Origin: Aquimarina sp. BL5
GTDB lineage: Bacteria > Bacteroidota > Bacteroidia > Flavobacteriales > Flavobacteriaceae
DNA: 64,000 bases
Assembly: GCF_003443675.1 (NCBI RefSeq)
Contig: NZ_CP031963.1
Location: 2,317,501 to 2,381,500, forward strand
Direction: 5' to 3'
Shown: in pieces, positions 54,214 to 63,094 of the stretch
Layout of the letters: each line of letters begins with the position of its first letter
Position numbering within the stretch: the first letter of the stretch is position 1
Made by a program: the position numbers and the translations under genes
Notes under the pieces: generated by a model
What the model saw: the letters and a program-made list of their open reading frames with translations, nothing else
What the model was told of the DNA's origin: nothing
Database searches by the model: none

Positions 54214-54763
54214 TACTAATCTTATTTTGTTCGTTTAACTTTTGCTGTAGCATTTTTCTTGCCTTAAAAAGTTGAGATTTCGAAGTGCTCTCACTTACTT
54301 CTAACATTTTAGCAATCTCATTATGTTTATATCCTTCTACAGCATATAATACAAACACCATTTTATAACCTTCTGGCAAACTATCTATCAATTCCTGTAT
54401 CTGCTCTACTTCTAATTCTATATTGATGTTATTCCAAGATTCTTCGTGATACACTGAGATATCCTCTGTAAATAATACTTGCTTTTGTTTTCTTAAGAAT
54501 GATATCGATTCGTTAACCATAATCCTTCGAACCCATCCTTCAAAACTTCCTTCAAAATTAAATTGTTTTAAATTTGTAAACACCTTAAGAAAACCACTTA
54601 GCATTACTTCTTCTGCAAAATGAATATCTCTAACATAACGCCTGCATACGCTTAGCATTTTAGGAGAATATTTGTCATACAGCTGACACTGAGCATCACG
54701 ATGTTCTTTGGTAGCTTTCTTGATAAGCTGTGTTTCGTTTTTATAAAACTGAATAACTTTCAA
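54194..54763 (-). CDS. ECF-type RNA polymerase sigma factor
   Basis: 189 residues. Region 2 is seen at about 22-90 (DKYSPKMLSVCRRYVRD, AEEVMLSGFLKVFTNL, GWVRRIMVNESISFLRK) and region 4 at about 125-175 (IDSLPEGYKMVFVLYAVEGY, then HNEIAKMLEVSEST). The gene overlaps the anti-sigma-like gene by 20 bases. An ECF-type promoter immediately upstream is shared with the S41 peptidase gene, so autoregulation is likely. The signal is unknown, but the operon members all act in the envelope. Confidence 0.9.
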   Translation of the reverse strand: MKVIQFYKNETQLIKKATKEHRDAQCQLYDKYSPKMLSVCRRYVRDIHFAEEVMLSGFLKVFTNLKQFNFEGSFEGWVRRIMVNESISFLRKQKQVLFTEDISVYHEESWNNINIELEVEQIQELIDSLPEGYKMVFVLYAVEGYKHNEIAKMLEVSESTSKSQLFKARKMLQQKLNEQNKISNGAIKI

Positions 54764-54800
54764 AATAAAAATTAATTATTTAAGACCCTCTATTTACATA

Positions 54801-54824
54801 GACGCTATAAAAATCAAAAAGGTT
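54801..54824 (-). promoter_or_regulatory. ECF-type promoter of the sigma operon (AACC-N16-CGTC)
   Basis: On the minus strand CAACCTTTTT and then AGCGTCTAT are spaced so that 16 bases separate AACC (54824-54821) from CGTC (54804-54801). This is the classic layout of an ECF promoter (-35 AAC, -10 CGTC). The same sequence with the same spacing precedes the S41 gene. It lies about 38 bases before the sigma ATG. Confidence 0.75.
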
Positions 54825-54844
54825 GCCTGGCACGAATAAAAAAA

Positions 54845-56434
54845 TTATTTCTTTTTGTTAGACATCTCAATATCCTCTATAACCCATTGTAATTCTTCAT
54901 CTTCATTGTTTATTTTGCTTTTTATTGGGATATCTGGCTTAATACCATAACCATCCGGCTCTATGGTATAAGGAGCATTTATTTTCATAAGACCTATGCG
55001 TATATTAATCTTAGAATTAGGCAACTCGACTTTTGCGTATACTCCAGCCACTGTTCCATTATAAGCACCACCTGTTTCTTCTCCAACAAAAGTAGCTCGC
55101 TTTGTTGCTTTTAAATGCGTAGCAAGAATGCTACTTGCAGAAAAACTTTCGCCATTAATCAGCACATATACTTTACCTGTAAAAGTATCCGATTTGGGCT
55201 TTCGTAATTTGCTATACTTAAATTTAAAATAAGCTTCTTTGTTTTCTTTCTTAACCTTGAAAATTTGATATACAGCTAATACTGGTGATAGAATCGTAGC
55301 AAATGTTTTCGTAGGCCAAGATTCTGTATGAAAATATGGATATAAGAAACTTAATCTTCCAGTCATTTTAGACTTTTCTATAAACACATACTCTTTATCC
55401 GTTAGATAAGAATACAAATCATCAATTTCTACTAATCTACCACCTAAATTACCTCTTAAATCCAGTATCAAATTTTTACACCGCGCAGAATCAACTTTAG
55501 CAAAACTCTCTTTATAAAAGTCTTTATATCCTCCATTAGTAAAACTTCTAATCTTCAAATAACCAATAGATACTCCCGTATCAGATTCTAAAAAACTAAA
55601 ATTTCTATTATATTCTTTTGTTTTTTTATTGTATCCATATTTATAATTTTTCTTACGTATTTTCTTTTGAGTTTCTTTCGCTATTTTCTTATCAGATCTA
55701 CTTAACTTTTTCTTTTCAACACGTACAGTGTCTTTGCCTTCTTCCGAAGAAGCTTTTGTTTTATCATAGTGCGCATATAAATATCTGTTATACAAACTAT
55801 CTTCTGATTTTAGATGTAATAAAATACTGTCCTTTTGTTTATGCGTATTTGAATAAAAAAAGCCGAAACGACTTCCTACAAATTCTGGCATAAAAGTTTC
55901 ATTATACCCATCACTAGCGTGTAGTATTGTAAAAGAATCTAATAAATCATTAACTTTTTCGCCATCAACAGATATTACTTCGGATCCTGCTATTAATGTG
56001 GTATCACCTTTAAAAACCTTTTTTACGAACAGTTTATTATCTGAAGTATAAAATGATAAAGAATTAAAAGGTGACTCTCTTTTTCCCTTTCCTTTTATTT
56101 CTTTTTTAGTTTGTCTTTTAACGGGTGTATGAATTGATAAATGACCTTGTTTTATACTAGTAATAGCCGGAGCGAATAACTTATAGAATTCTTTAGTAGT
56201 TAATGGCTTCGTTAATTCACTCTTTAGATCATCTATCTTTTTGTCTAATTCATCTTTAGAAATATACCAATTTACATCTGGATGTAGTTTTTTAAGCTTT
56301 TTATAAGCATAATCAACATCTTGATGTAATTCTTCAGGACTATGAATTTCACTTATTTGTTGATTGTACTTTTCTACAGATGCACAACTTGACAACAATA
56401 TGATTGTAACATATAAAAATAATTTCCTAGTCAT
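54845..56434 (-). CDS. S41-family peptidase, lipoprotein
   Basis: 529 residues. The lipobox is LLSSC (Cys at about residue 17), so the protein is anchored outside the cytoplasm. An N-terminal helical part is followed by a PDZ-like region and the S41 (tail-specific protease/tricorn type) catalytic domain (about 290-510) with NLILDLRGNLGG, and the nucleophile region in INGESFSASSILATHLK, followed by FVGEETGGAYNGT. An internal stretch of about 25 basic residues (about 235-270) is unusual. The gene lies upstream of the ECF sigma gene, in the same direction, with its own ECF-type promoter. Confidence 0.88.
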   Translation of the reverse strand: MTRKLFLYVTIILLSSCASVEKYNQQISEIHSPEELHQDVDYAYKKLKKLHPDVNWYISKDELDKKIDDLKSELTKPLTTKEFYKLFAPAITSIKQGHLSIHTPVKRQTKKEIKGKGKRESPFNSLSFYTSDNKLFVKKVFKGDTTLIAGSEVISVDGEKVNDLLDSFTILHASDGYNETFMPEFVGSRFGFFYSNTHKQKDSILLHLKSEDSLYNRYLYAHYDKTKASSEEGKDTVRVEKKKLSRSDKKIAKETQKKIRKKNYKYGYNKKTKEYNRNFSFLESDTGVSIGYLKIRSFTNGGYKDFYKESFAKVDSARCKNLILDLRGNLGGRLVEIDDLYSYLTDKEYVFIEKSKMTGRLSFLYPYFHTESWPTKTFATILSPVLAVYQIFKVKKENKEAYFKFKYSKLRKPKSDTFTGKVYVLINGESFSASSILATHLKATKRATFVGEETGGAYNGTVAGVYAKVELPNSKINIRIGLMKINAPYTIEPDGYGIKPDIPIKSKINNEDEELQWVIEDIEMSNKKK

Positions 56435-56481
56435 AAATACTACTTTCTTTAAAATTTAATGAACCTTATTTCTTAATGATA

Positions 56482-56505
56482 GACGCTAAAAAATATAAAA
56501 AGGTT
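56482..56505 (-). promoter_or_regulatory. ECF-type promoter of the S41 peptidase gene (AACC-N16-CGTC)
   Basis: On the minus strand CAACCTTTTT (AACC at 56505-56502) is separated by 16 bases from CGTC (56485-56482) in AGCGTCTAT. It matches the promoter of the sigma operon almost base for base and lies about 48 bases before the ATG at 56434. Confidence 0.75.
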
Positions 56506-56618
56506 GTCTTAGTATGAAAAAATAATCTTTGATCAGTAATAGGCATCAAAACTAATACCAATATCTGTCTTTTGGATGAAATAAATACTGTTCCCTTAAC
56601 AAAGGAAGTGAATAAAGG

Positions 56619-57596
56619 CTATTTCTTTCGATCAATAACGTAATTAACCATTAATTCTAATGAAGATTTGTATTCTGATTCTGGGTACTCAGATAATATA
56701 GCCAATGCATCTTCTTTAAATTGGTGCATTATACTAGTAGCATACTCTAGTCCACCACTCATTTTTACAAAATCAATAACCTCTTTAACTCGTTTTTTAT
56801 TCTTATTATGATTTTTAACAGAGTTAATAAGCCATTTCTTTTTTTCTTTTGTACAGTGATTTAATGTATAAATTAATGGCAATGTCATCTTTTGTTCTTT
56901 AATATCAATACCAGTAGGTTTACCAATTGCAGTATCTCCATAATCAAACAAATCATCTTTGATCTGAAACGCCATTCCAATTAGCTCTCCGAATTTCCTC
57001 ATCTTTTCTACCGAATCGGAATTTGGCTCTACTGAACAAGCTCCTAAACTACAACAAGCCGCTATTAAGGTAGCCGTTTTCTGGCGGATGATCTCATAAT
57101 AAATTTCTTCTGTAATATCGAGATTTCTTGCTTTTTCAATTTGTAACAACTCACCTTCTACAATCTCTCTAACTGCAACAGAGATGATTTTTAGTAGATC
57201 AAAATCATCATTATCAATACAAACCAACATTCCTTTTGAAAGTAGATAGTCACCTATAAGTACGGCAATCTTATTTTTCCAAAGGGCATTGACAGAAAAA
57301 AAGCCTCTACGGCGATTAGAATCATCCACTACATCATCGTGAACGAGACTAGCTGTATGTATCAATTCTATAACCGAAGCTCCGCGATAGGTGCGTTCTT
57401 CTATCTCACCTCCAGATACCATTTTAGCCACAAGAAAAACAAACATGGGACGCATCTGTTTTCCTTTTCTATTTACAATATAATGCGTGATTCTATTGAG
57501 TAAAGCTACTTTAGAATACATTGATTGAGAAAACTTTTGTTCAAAAAGTTCCATCTCATCGATTATAGGTAGTTTTATTTGCTCTACAACTTTCAA
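56619..57596 (-). CDS. Polyprenyl diphosphate synthase
   Basis: A trans-prenyl synthase of 325 residues. The first aspartate-rich motif is HDDVVDDSNRRRG (about 91-103), the second is IKDDLFDYGD (about 217-226). Both bind magnesium and the diphosphates. GKQMRPMFVFL near residue 50 and KTATLIAACCSLGA complete the pattern. It probably makes octaprenyl- or similar diphosphate for menaquinone side chains; chain length cannot be read safely. Alone on the minus strand with about 100 bases on either side. Confidence 0.93.
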   Translation of the reverse strand: MKVVEQIKLPIIDEMELFEQKFSQSMYSKVALLNRITHYIVNRKGKQMRPMFVFLVAKMVSGGEIEERTYRGASVIELIHTASLVHDDVVDDSNRRRGFFSVNALWKNKIAVLIGDYLLSKGMLVCIDNDDFDLLKIISVAVREIVEGELLQIEKARNLDITEEIYYEIIRQKTATLIAACCSLGACSVEPNSDSVEKMRKFGELIGMAFQIKDDLFDYGDTAIGKPTGIDIKEQKMTLPLIYTLNHCTKEKKKWLINSVKNHNKNKKRVKEVIDFVKMSGGLEYATSIMHQFKEDALAILSEYPESEYKSSLELMVNYVIDRKK

Positions 57597-57695
57597 TCCC
57601 AGGTAGATAATTTTGTTTTATAACTAGTTGCGAAGATAGTATAATCCTAATTGAGGGTCAAAACAGATAATAAATAATTAACACCGGAAGCTGAA

Positions 57696-58736
57696 TTACG
57701 TCTTATTCGCTAATTGTCCACAAGCTGCATCAATATCTTTCCCTCTACTTCTGCGCACATTCACCACAAAACCTCTTGACTCTAATGCATTTATATAATT
57801 TTCTATTGCTGCATTCGATGCTTGTTGAAACTCTCCATCATCAATTGGATTGTATTCTATTAAGTTTATTTTACATGGGACATATGAACAAAACTTTAAT
57901 AACGCATCTACATCTTCTTTTCTATCATTAATTCCTTCCCAAACTACATATTCATAGGTTATTCTACTTTTGGTTTTCTCGTACCAGTACTCTAATGCTT
58001 CTTTTAGATCTGTAAGCGGAAAGTTTTCATTAAATGGCATTATATTAGTTCTCACCTCATCAATTGCAGAATGTAGAGATACTGCTAATTTAAACCGTAC
58101 TTGATCATCAGCCATCTTCTTAATCATTTTTGGCACTCCAGAAGTAGATACAGTAATTCTTTTAGGAGACATGCCTAAACCTTCAGGAGAGGTAATTTTA
58201 TCAATTGCCTTTAGAACGTTATTATAGTTCATTAATGGCTCTCCCATTCCCATAAAAACAATATTAGATAATGGACGATTATGATATAACCTACTTTCGT
58301 TATCAATAGCGATAACTTGATCATAAATTTCATCAGGATTAAGATTCCTCATTCTTTTCAAACGAGAAGTAGCACAAAACCTACAATCTAAACTGCAGCC
58401 AACTTGTGATGAAACACAAGCAGTTGTTCTACTTGGAGTAGGAATTAAAACGGATTCTACCACTAAACCATCATGAAGTCGAACAGCATTTTTAATAGTA
58501 CCATCTGTACTACGCTGCATTTGATCAACCTTGATATGATTAATCACAAAATTATCTTCTAATATTTCTCTTGTAGTCTTTGAGATATTGGTCATATTCT
58601 CAAAACTGTGAGCACCTTTACTCCACAACCATTCATATACTTGATTGCCACGAAAAGCTTTATCTCCACTTGACACAAAAAATTCTCGAAGTTGCTCTTT
58701 TGTCAGAGCTCGTATGTCTTTCTTTTTTGACTTCAT
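57696..58736 (-). CDS. rlmN: Dual-specificity rRNA/tRNA (adenine-C2)-methyltransferase
   Basis: RlmN is a radical SAM enzyme that methylates C2 of A2503 in 23S rRNA and A37 of some tRNAs. The iron-sulfur cluster motif is CSLDCRFC (CxxxCxxC). The methyl-carrier Cys lies near the C-terminus in IDAACGQLA. GMGEPLMNY and SLHSAIDEVRTNIMPFN are typical. 346 residues, full length. It ends before the prenyl synthase start with a 99-base gap. Confidence 0.96.
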   Translation of the reverse strand: MKSKKKDIRALTKEQLREFFVSSGDKAFRGNQVYEWLWSKGAHSFENMTNISKTTREILEDNFVINHIKVDQMQRSTDGTIKNAVRLHDGLVVESVLIPTPSRTTACVSSQVGCSLDCRFCATSRLKRMRNLNPDEIYDQVIAIDNESRLYHNRPLSNIVFMGMGEPLMNYNNVLKAIDKITSPEGLGMSPKRITVSTSGVPKMIKKMADDQVRFKLAVSLHSAIDEVRTNIMPFNENFPLTDLKEALEYWYEKTKSRITYEYVVWEGINDRKEDVDALLKFCSYVPCKINLIEYNPIDDGEFQQASNAAIENYINALESRGFVVNVRRSRGKDIDAACGQLANKT

Positions 58737-58823
58737 TTCTTTGCAAAAGTATGCAAAAGATAAATGGCTCTCTAATTGAAAGTGTAAACTATTTAAGAAT
58801 TATAAAAGTTGGTAGACTTATTT

Positions 58824-59795
58824 TTAGAATTTTACTGTACGAAAGTCTTCTCGATTATCTTTACGTGTGTTTTCAACGCGCTTCCATTGATGTACACCGC
58901 CTCCGCCTTTATATCTTACATTAAGTACATTCATATCATCTTCATCTATCCATATTTGACAGATTGATACTTTTCCAGTTGTGATATCTGTAAATCTACC
59001 ATCTACGTACTTAAACCCACTTTTATTTCTTAAGTTTTTTATAATAACCAATCCTTCTACCGGCTGATTTTTATCATCTCCTTCACATTGATAACATACT
59101 GCATCTCTTTCTGATTGACGTAACATTTGTTGTACAGATCCAAAAACTTTATTTTTTATCATATACAACTGAACAATATTAATTGCTACTCCTGTTTTTT
59201 TATCATATGCTTTCCATTGACCTAATATCGGGTTAGTATCAAATGTTCCTAATAGATCCTCTTTTAGTTCAGTGTCAACAGGATTATCTCCTAACCAAAT
59301 TTTAAAAAGCGCTTTTTTGAACTCTAGACTGTTTTTTACAGCTCCAAGTCTTTCTTTATTTTTGTAGAGAGTAAGATTTTCATCTTTAGTATATACTATT
59401 TTAAAAATCTCATACTTATTGATCGCTTTCGGAAGAAGTTTAAGAAAATCTCTAATATTATCTTCCATTAGATAGCTATTCCCATCAGTGGCTCGCTCTA
59501 ATCCATTTCTTATAATTCCTTTTAATTCCTCATTAGAAATATCAGAAATTGTTTTAATAGTAAGTGCCATAGTAGCATTTTTATCTGCTACCATAAGTCC
59601 ATCTTCAACTCCATCTACTTCAAAATCTAGATATAAGCCGATAGTATATAGCTTATCTGTTTCTCCAGCTCCATTAAGCATTAGCTCAGTGTTTTCAAAA
59701 ACATCAATATCATTAAAATGAAGATTACCGACCTTGGTTTGTGAAAATGAAATGAAGGTTACAAAAAACAAAACGATGTGTAATATTCTGTTCAT
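58824..59795 (-). CDS. Exported chalcone-isomerase-like/DUF2147 fusion protein
   Basis: 323 residues with a signal peptide (about 1-19, ending SFSQ). The first domain (about 25-190) follows the chalcone isomerase-like pattern (ELMLNGAGETDKLYTIGLYL, with the late FKIWLGDNPVDTELKEDLLG). The second (about 196-310) has the DUF2147 pattern: ILGQWKAYDKKTGV, then AVCYQCEGDDKNQPVEGLVI with a CxxC pair and GKVSICQIW. Both domains normally occur as separate secreted proteins. Bacterial CHI-like members are not known to make flavonoids; they probably bind fatty acids or other lipids. Function of the fusion is unknown. Confidence 0.8.
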   Translation of the reverse strand: MNRILHIVLFFVTFISFSQTKVGNLHFNDIDVFENTELMLNGAGETDKLYTIGLYLDFEVDGVEDGLMVADKNATMALTIKTISDISNEELKGIIRNGLERATDGNSYLMEDNIRDFLKLLPKAINKYEIFKIVYTKDENLTLYKNKERLGAVKNSLEFKKALFKIWLGDNPVDTELKEDLLGTFDTNPILGQWKAYDKKTGVAINIVQLYMIKNKVFGSVQQMLRQSERDAVCYQCEGDDKNQPVEGLVIIKNLRNKSGFKYVDGRFTDITTGKVSICQIWIDEDDMNVLNVRYKGGGGVHQWKRVENTRKDNREDFRTVKF

Positions 59796-60161
59796 AGGTT
59801 ACTATTTAGTTCACTTATTAATTTAGGGTATGCGCAATAAACGACTAATTTCTTAAAAAAGAAGAACCAATAATTCTCTCAATTCATCTTTTTCGACAAA
59901 AAACCAAATTAATCGACATACAGCTTGTTTGAACTACGGTAAAACCGTAATGTTTTTCAAAAAGCTTGGCGAAAATACTTATTTTTTACGAAACAATCAT
60001 TATAACTTATTAATTTTAAGATTTATACAACAAATGCCTCCATATTTTACTTAATTGATGTAGGCTAAAAACTACCAACTCCTACTAAAGTTTAATAACA
60101 CAAAACTCTACTTTATATAACAAAGTAGAGTTTTGTATACTATCATTAAAAGATTTTTTCC
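59796..60161. other. Intergenic region with queA terminator
   Basis: 366 bases without a gene. It holds a small palindrome TACGGT-AAA-ACCGTA (59935-59949) and the queA terminator at 60101-60135. Nothing else stands out. Confidence 0.5.
60101..60135 (-). terminator. Terminator after queA
   Basis: CAAAACTCTACTTT and AAAGTAGAGTTTTG form a perfect 14-pair stem around a seven-base loop. The T-rich arm at the 3' side works on either strand; queA ends 27 bases before it on the minus strand. Confidence 0.75.
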
Positions 60162-61211
60162 TTATATAATTAACATAGCATCACCATAGGAATAAAACTT
60201 GTATTTTTCTTTCACAGCTTCTTCATATGCTTCTTTGATAAAATCGTGTCCTGCAAAAGCAGAAACCATCATTAATAAAGTAGATTTTGGCGTATGAAAA
60301 TTTGTTATCATACTATTAGCTATACTAAAATCATACGGAGGAAATATAAACTTATTTGTCCATCCTCTAAACTCATTTAATGTATTGTCTGAAGAAACAG
60401 AACTTTCTAGTGCTCTCATTACAGTGGTACCAACTGCACAGATTCTTTGCTTATTGGTAATACCATTATTAATAGTTTCAGTAGCACGTGCTGTTATGTA
60501 TGCTTCTTCGCTATCCATTTTGTGTTTGGATAAATCTTCAACCTCTACTGGATTAAAAGTACCTAAACCAACGTGAAGTGTAATCTCCGCAAAATCCACC
60601 CCTTTAATTTCTAAACGTTTCATTAAGTGTTTAGAAAAGTGCAAACCTGCAGTAGGCGCAGCAACAGCTCCTTCGTTCTTAGCGTAAATTGTTTGGTATC
60701 TTTCTTCATCTTCTGGCTCGGCATCTCTCTTTATATATTTTGGTAAAGGAGTTTCTCCCAAATCCGTAAGCTTTTGTCTGAATTCATCATAAGAACCATC
60801 ATACAAAAAGCGAAGTGTACGTCCTCTAGAAGTGGTATTATCTATTACCTCTGCTACTAAGCTTTCGTCATCACCAAAATATAACTTATTACCAATTCTA
60901 ATTTTACGAGCAGGATCTACAAGTACATCCCAAAGACGAGTTTCTGAATTTAATTCACGTAATAAAAACACTTCAATTCTAGCACCCGTTTTCTCCTTAT
61001 TACCATATAATCTAGCTGGAAAAACTTTGGTATTATTAAGAACCATAACATCGTTAGGTTCAAAATAATCGATAAGATCTTTAAATTGCTTATGCTCTAT
61101 TGTTTGATCTTTTCTATTCAGAACCATTAAACGAGCTTCATCCCTATTTTCTGAGGGATATTCCGCTAATAAATCTTGTGGAAGATCAAAACTAAAATGT
61201 GATAACTTCAT
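60162..61211 (-). CDS. queA: S-adenosylmethionine:tRNA ribosyltransferase-isomerase
   Basis: QueA transfers and rearranges the ribosyl group of S-adenosylmethionine to form epoxyqueuosine in tRNA. 349 residues. Family motifs are [12 protein letters not shown] near the N-terminus, [38 protein letters not shown] and the C-terminal [17 protein letters not shown]. It lies between a terminator and aroA and has its own predicted promoter. Confidence 0.96.
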   Translation of the reverse strand: MKLSHFSFDLPQDLLAEYPSENRDEARLMVLNRKDQTIEHKQFKDLIDYFEPNDVMVLNNTKVFPARLYGNKEKTGARIEVFLLRELNSETRLWDVLVDPARKIRIGNKLYFGDDESLVAEVIDNTTSRGRTLRFLYDGSYDEFRQKLTDLGETPLPKYIKRDAEPEDEERYQTIYAKNEGAVAAPTAGLHFSKHLMKRLEIKGVDFAEITLHVGLGTFNPVEVEDLSKHKMDSEEAYITARATETINNGITNKQRICAVGTTVMRALESSVSSDNTLNEFRGWTNKFIFPPYDFSIANSMITNFHTPKSTLLMMVSAFAGHDFIKEAYEEAVKEKYKFYSYGDAMLII

Positions 61212-61234
61212 TAGTGTTTGTTTTTTTGGAGGTG

Positions 61235-61266
61235 CAAATATACAATCTGGACATAGGGGTTGTCAA
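61235..61266 (-). promoter_or_regulatory. Predicted promoter of queA
   Basis: On the minus strand TATATTTG (61242-61235) is an exact TAnnTTTG, with TTG at 61266-61264, 21 bases upstream. The leader to the ATG at 61211 is about 17 bases. Confidence 0.5.
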
Positions 61267-61290
61267 GTAAATGACCATATATATTTTTAT

Positions 61291-62511
61291 TTACAGGACT
61301 TTAAAATCTAATTTCTTTAAATCATCCCAAAAATCTGGATACGATTTTGATACTACATCAGCATCATTTATAAACAGTGTTGTTCTTAAAGCTAATGGAG
61401 CAAAAGCCATAGCCATGCGATGATCATGATATGTATCTATAGAAATCTCTGATCTAATTGATCTAGCAGGAGCTAATCTTAGTGAATCTTCTGTTATGGT
61501 GACTTCGCCTCCTAATTTTTCAATTTCTGTTTTTAACGCTTCTAACCTATCTGTTTCCTTTATCTTTAGTGTATGTAATCCTTTGAGATAGCAAGCTTTT
61601 CCTAAACCAAAACAAGTAACAGCAATTGTTTGAGCTATATCAGGTGAGTTAGCCAAATCTAATTCTAACACTTTTGAATCATTTGGTAAAGGAATCTGTT
61701 TTAAAGTAATCTTGTTGTTATTAAAAATAGTTTCTACCCCAAGTTTTTTATAAATATCTGCTAAAGCCGAGTCACCCTGATAGCTACTTTGTTTGTAACT
61801 TCCTAATGTTATAGTACTACCCATAGACAACGCCACGATACTGTAGAAGTATGAAGCGGAGCTCCAATCAGATTCGACTACTACTAGTTTTGGAGAAACT
61901 ACTTTTACCGGTTTAATACTTATTACATTATTTTCAAAACTTCCTGAAATTCCAATATCTCTAAGCAAACTTAATGTCATTTCTATATACGGTACGGAAG
62001 TGACTTTTCCTTCTAATACAATTTCTAAACCGTCTGATAGTGATGATGCAATTAACATCAATGCTGAAATATATTGACTACTTACATTGGCTGCTAATGA
62101 AACTCTATTCGATATTGGATCTTTCCCAATAATTTTTATTGGTGGAAATCCTTCTTCTTTTTCGTAGTTAATATCACATCCCAATTGTCTAAGTCCTTCT
62201 ACAAGAATTTTAATGGGACGCTCCTGCATTCGATTACTACCCGTTAAAACAGTTTGTCTTCCTTTTTGTACTGCAAAATAAGCAGTAAGAAAACGCATTG
62301 CTGTTCCTGCATGGTATATATCCACAAGCTCATCTTTGCTTGCCAATGCAGCCTGCATTAACTGTGAATCATCACTGTTTGATACATTTTCAATTTCTAT
62401 CTCGGGATATAGTGACTGCAAGATCAATAACCTATTCGTTTCACTCTTGGATCCAGTGATTTGTAATGTATTGCTTTTAATATTCGAAATGCGTTTTAAT
62501 TTCAAATTCAT
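61291..62511 (-). CDS. aroA: 3-phosphoshikimate 1-carboxyvinyltransferase (EPSP synthase)
   Basis: AroA joins phosphoenolpyruvate and shikimate 3-phosphate in aromatic amino-acid synthesis. 406 residues. Substrate-binding segments are visible: ITGSKSETNRLLIL near the start, HAGTAMRFLTAYFA (usually NAGTAxR), SSQYISALML, ESDWSSASYFYSI, KETDRLEAL and DHRMAMAFAPLAL. The first residue of the NAGT motif is His here. It is somewhat shorter than the E. coli enzyme, a normal feature of the Bacteroidetes type. One base separates it from the upstream membrane protein gene. Confidence 0.95.
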   Translation of the reverse strand: MNLKLKRISNIKSNTLQITGSKSETNRLLILQSLYPEIEIENVSNSDDSQLMQAALASKDELVDIYHAGTAMRFLTAYFAVQKGRQTVLTGSNRMQERPIKILVEGLRQLGCDINYEKEEGFPPIKIIGKDPISNRVSLAANVSSQYISALMLIASSLSDGLEIVLEGKVTSVPYIEMTLSLLRDIGISGSFENNVISIKPVKVVSPKLVVVESDWSSASYFYSIVALSMGSTITLGSYKQSSYQGDSALADIYKKLGVETIFNNNKITLKQIPLPNDSKVLELDLANSPDIAQTIAVTCFGLGKACYLKGLHTLKIKETDRLEALKTEIEKLGGEVTITEDSLRLAPARSIRSEISIDTYHDHRMAMAFAPLALRTTLFINDADVVSKSYPDFWDDLKKLDFKVL

Positions 62512-62512
62512 T

Positions 62513-62767
62513 TTATTGGTTCGATTTGCGTTTTCTTAATTCAAAATAATACCCTAAAATCATCCCATACGATAGTCCTCCCACAATTCGAGACAATAGA
62601 TATCGTACCCAAAAGCCATTATTTATTTTTTCTTCTATAAAAGTATCAAATGCTAAACCTCCATATTCCATAAGATATTGAATAACACTAAACGGTATTA
62701 TAAAGATCAGCCCTAAAAAGAGTACCGAAACCCAATATCTTTTCGAAGAAATAATTGATTTAAACAT
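62513..62767 (-). CDS. Small membrane protein with two helices
   Basis: 84 residues. Two hydrophobic helices are seen (about 12-32 and 55-73), with a short acidic loop between them, and a basic C-terminus (ELRKRKSNQ). I do not recognise the family. The start shares one base with the stop of the MazG-like gene and it ends one base before aroA, so it belongs to this tight gene run. No motif suggests a function. Confidence 0.75.
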   Translation of the reverse strand: MFKSIISSKRYWVSVLFLGLIFIIPFSVIQYLMEYGGLAFDTFIEEKINNGFWVRYLLSRIVGGLSYGMILGYYFELRKRKSNQ

Positions 62768-63093
62768 TATTTTAATTTATCATTATTATGATGGCGATCG
62801 TGGTCTCTTTTTGTTTTAATATCTAGCTTTTTATCGAATGCTTCCTGAAGATCAATCCCAGTCTGATTAGCAAGACACAAGACCACAAACATCACATCAG
62901 CCAACTCTTCACCTAAATCTTTATTCTTATCACTTTCTTTCTCGCTTTGTTCGCCGTATCTACGTGCTATTATTCTAGCCACTTCACCAACTTCTTCTGT
63001 GAGTTGAGCCATATTTGTTAGCTCATTAAAATACCTAACACCATGATTTTTAATCCAATCGTCTACGGCTTTCTGAGCGTTTTGAATATTCAT
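62767..63093 (-). CDS. MazG-like nucleotide pyrophosphohydrolase
   Basis: 108 residues, all-alpha NTP pyrophosphatase fold. The metal-binding glutamates and aspartate are visible in LTEEVGEVARIIARRYGEQ and EELADVMFVVLCLANQTG (ExxE ... ExxD pattern). These enzymes hydrolyse NTPs or dNTPs to NMP and diphosphate and clean non-canonical nucleotides. The gene follows the transglutaminase-like gene after one base and has a one-base overlap with the next gene. Confidence 0.9.
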   Translation of the reverse strand: MNIQNAQKAVDDWIKNHGVRYFNELTNMAQLTEEVGEVARIIARRYGEQSEKESDKNKDLGEELADVMFVVLCLANQTGIDLQEAFDKKLDIKTKRDHDRHHNNDKLK

Positions 63094-63094
63094 C

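Noticed and set aside
58744..58751. TACTTTTG (minus) in front of rlmN
   Set aside because: It would put the transcript start at the ATG itself and has no -33 element.
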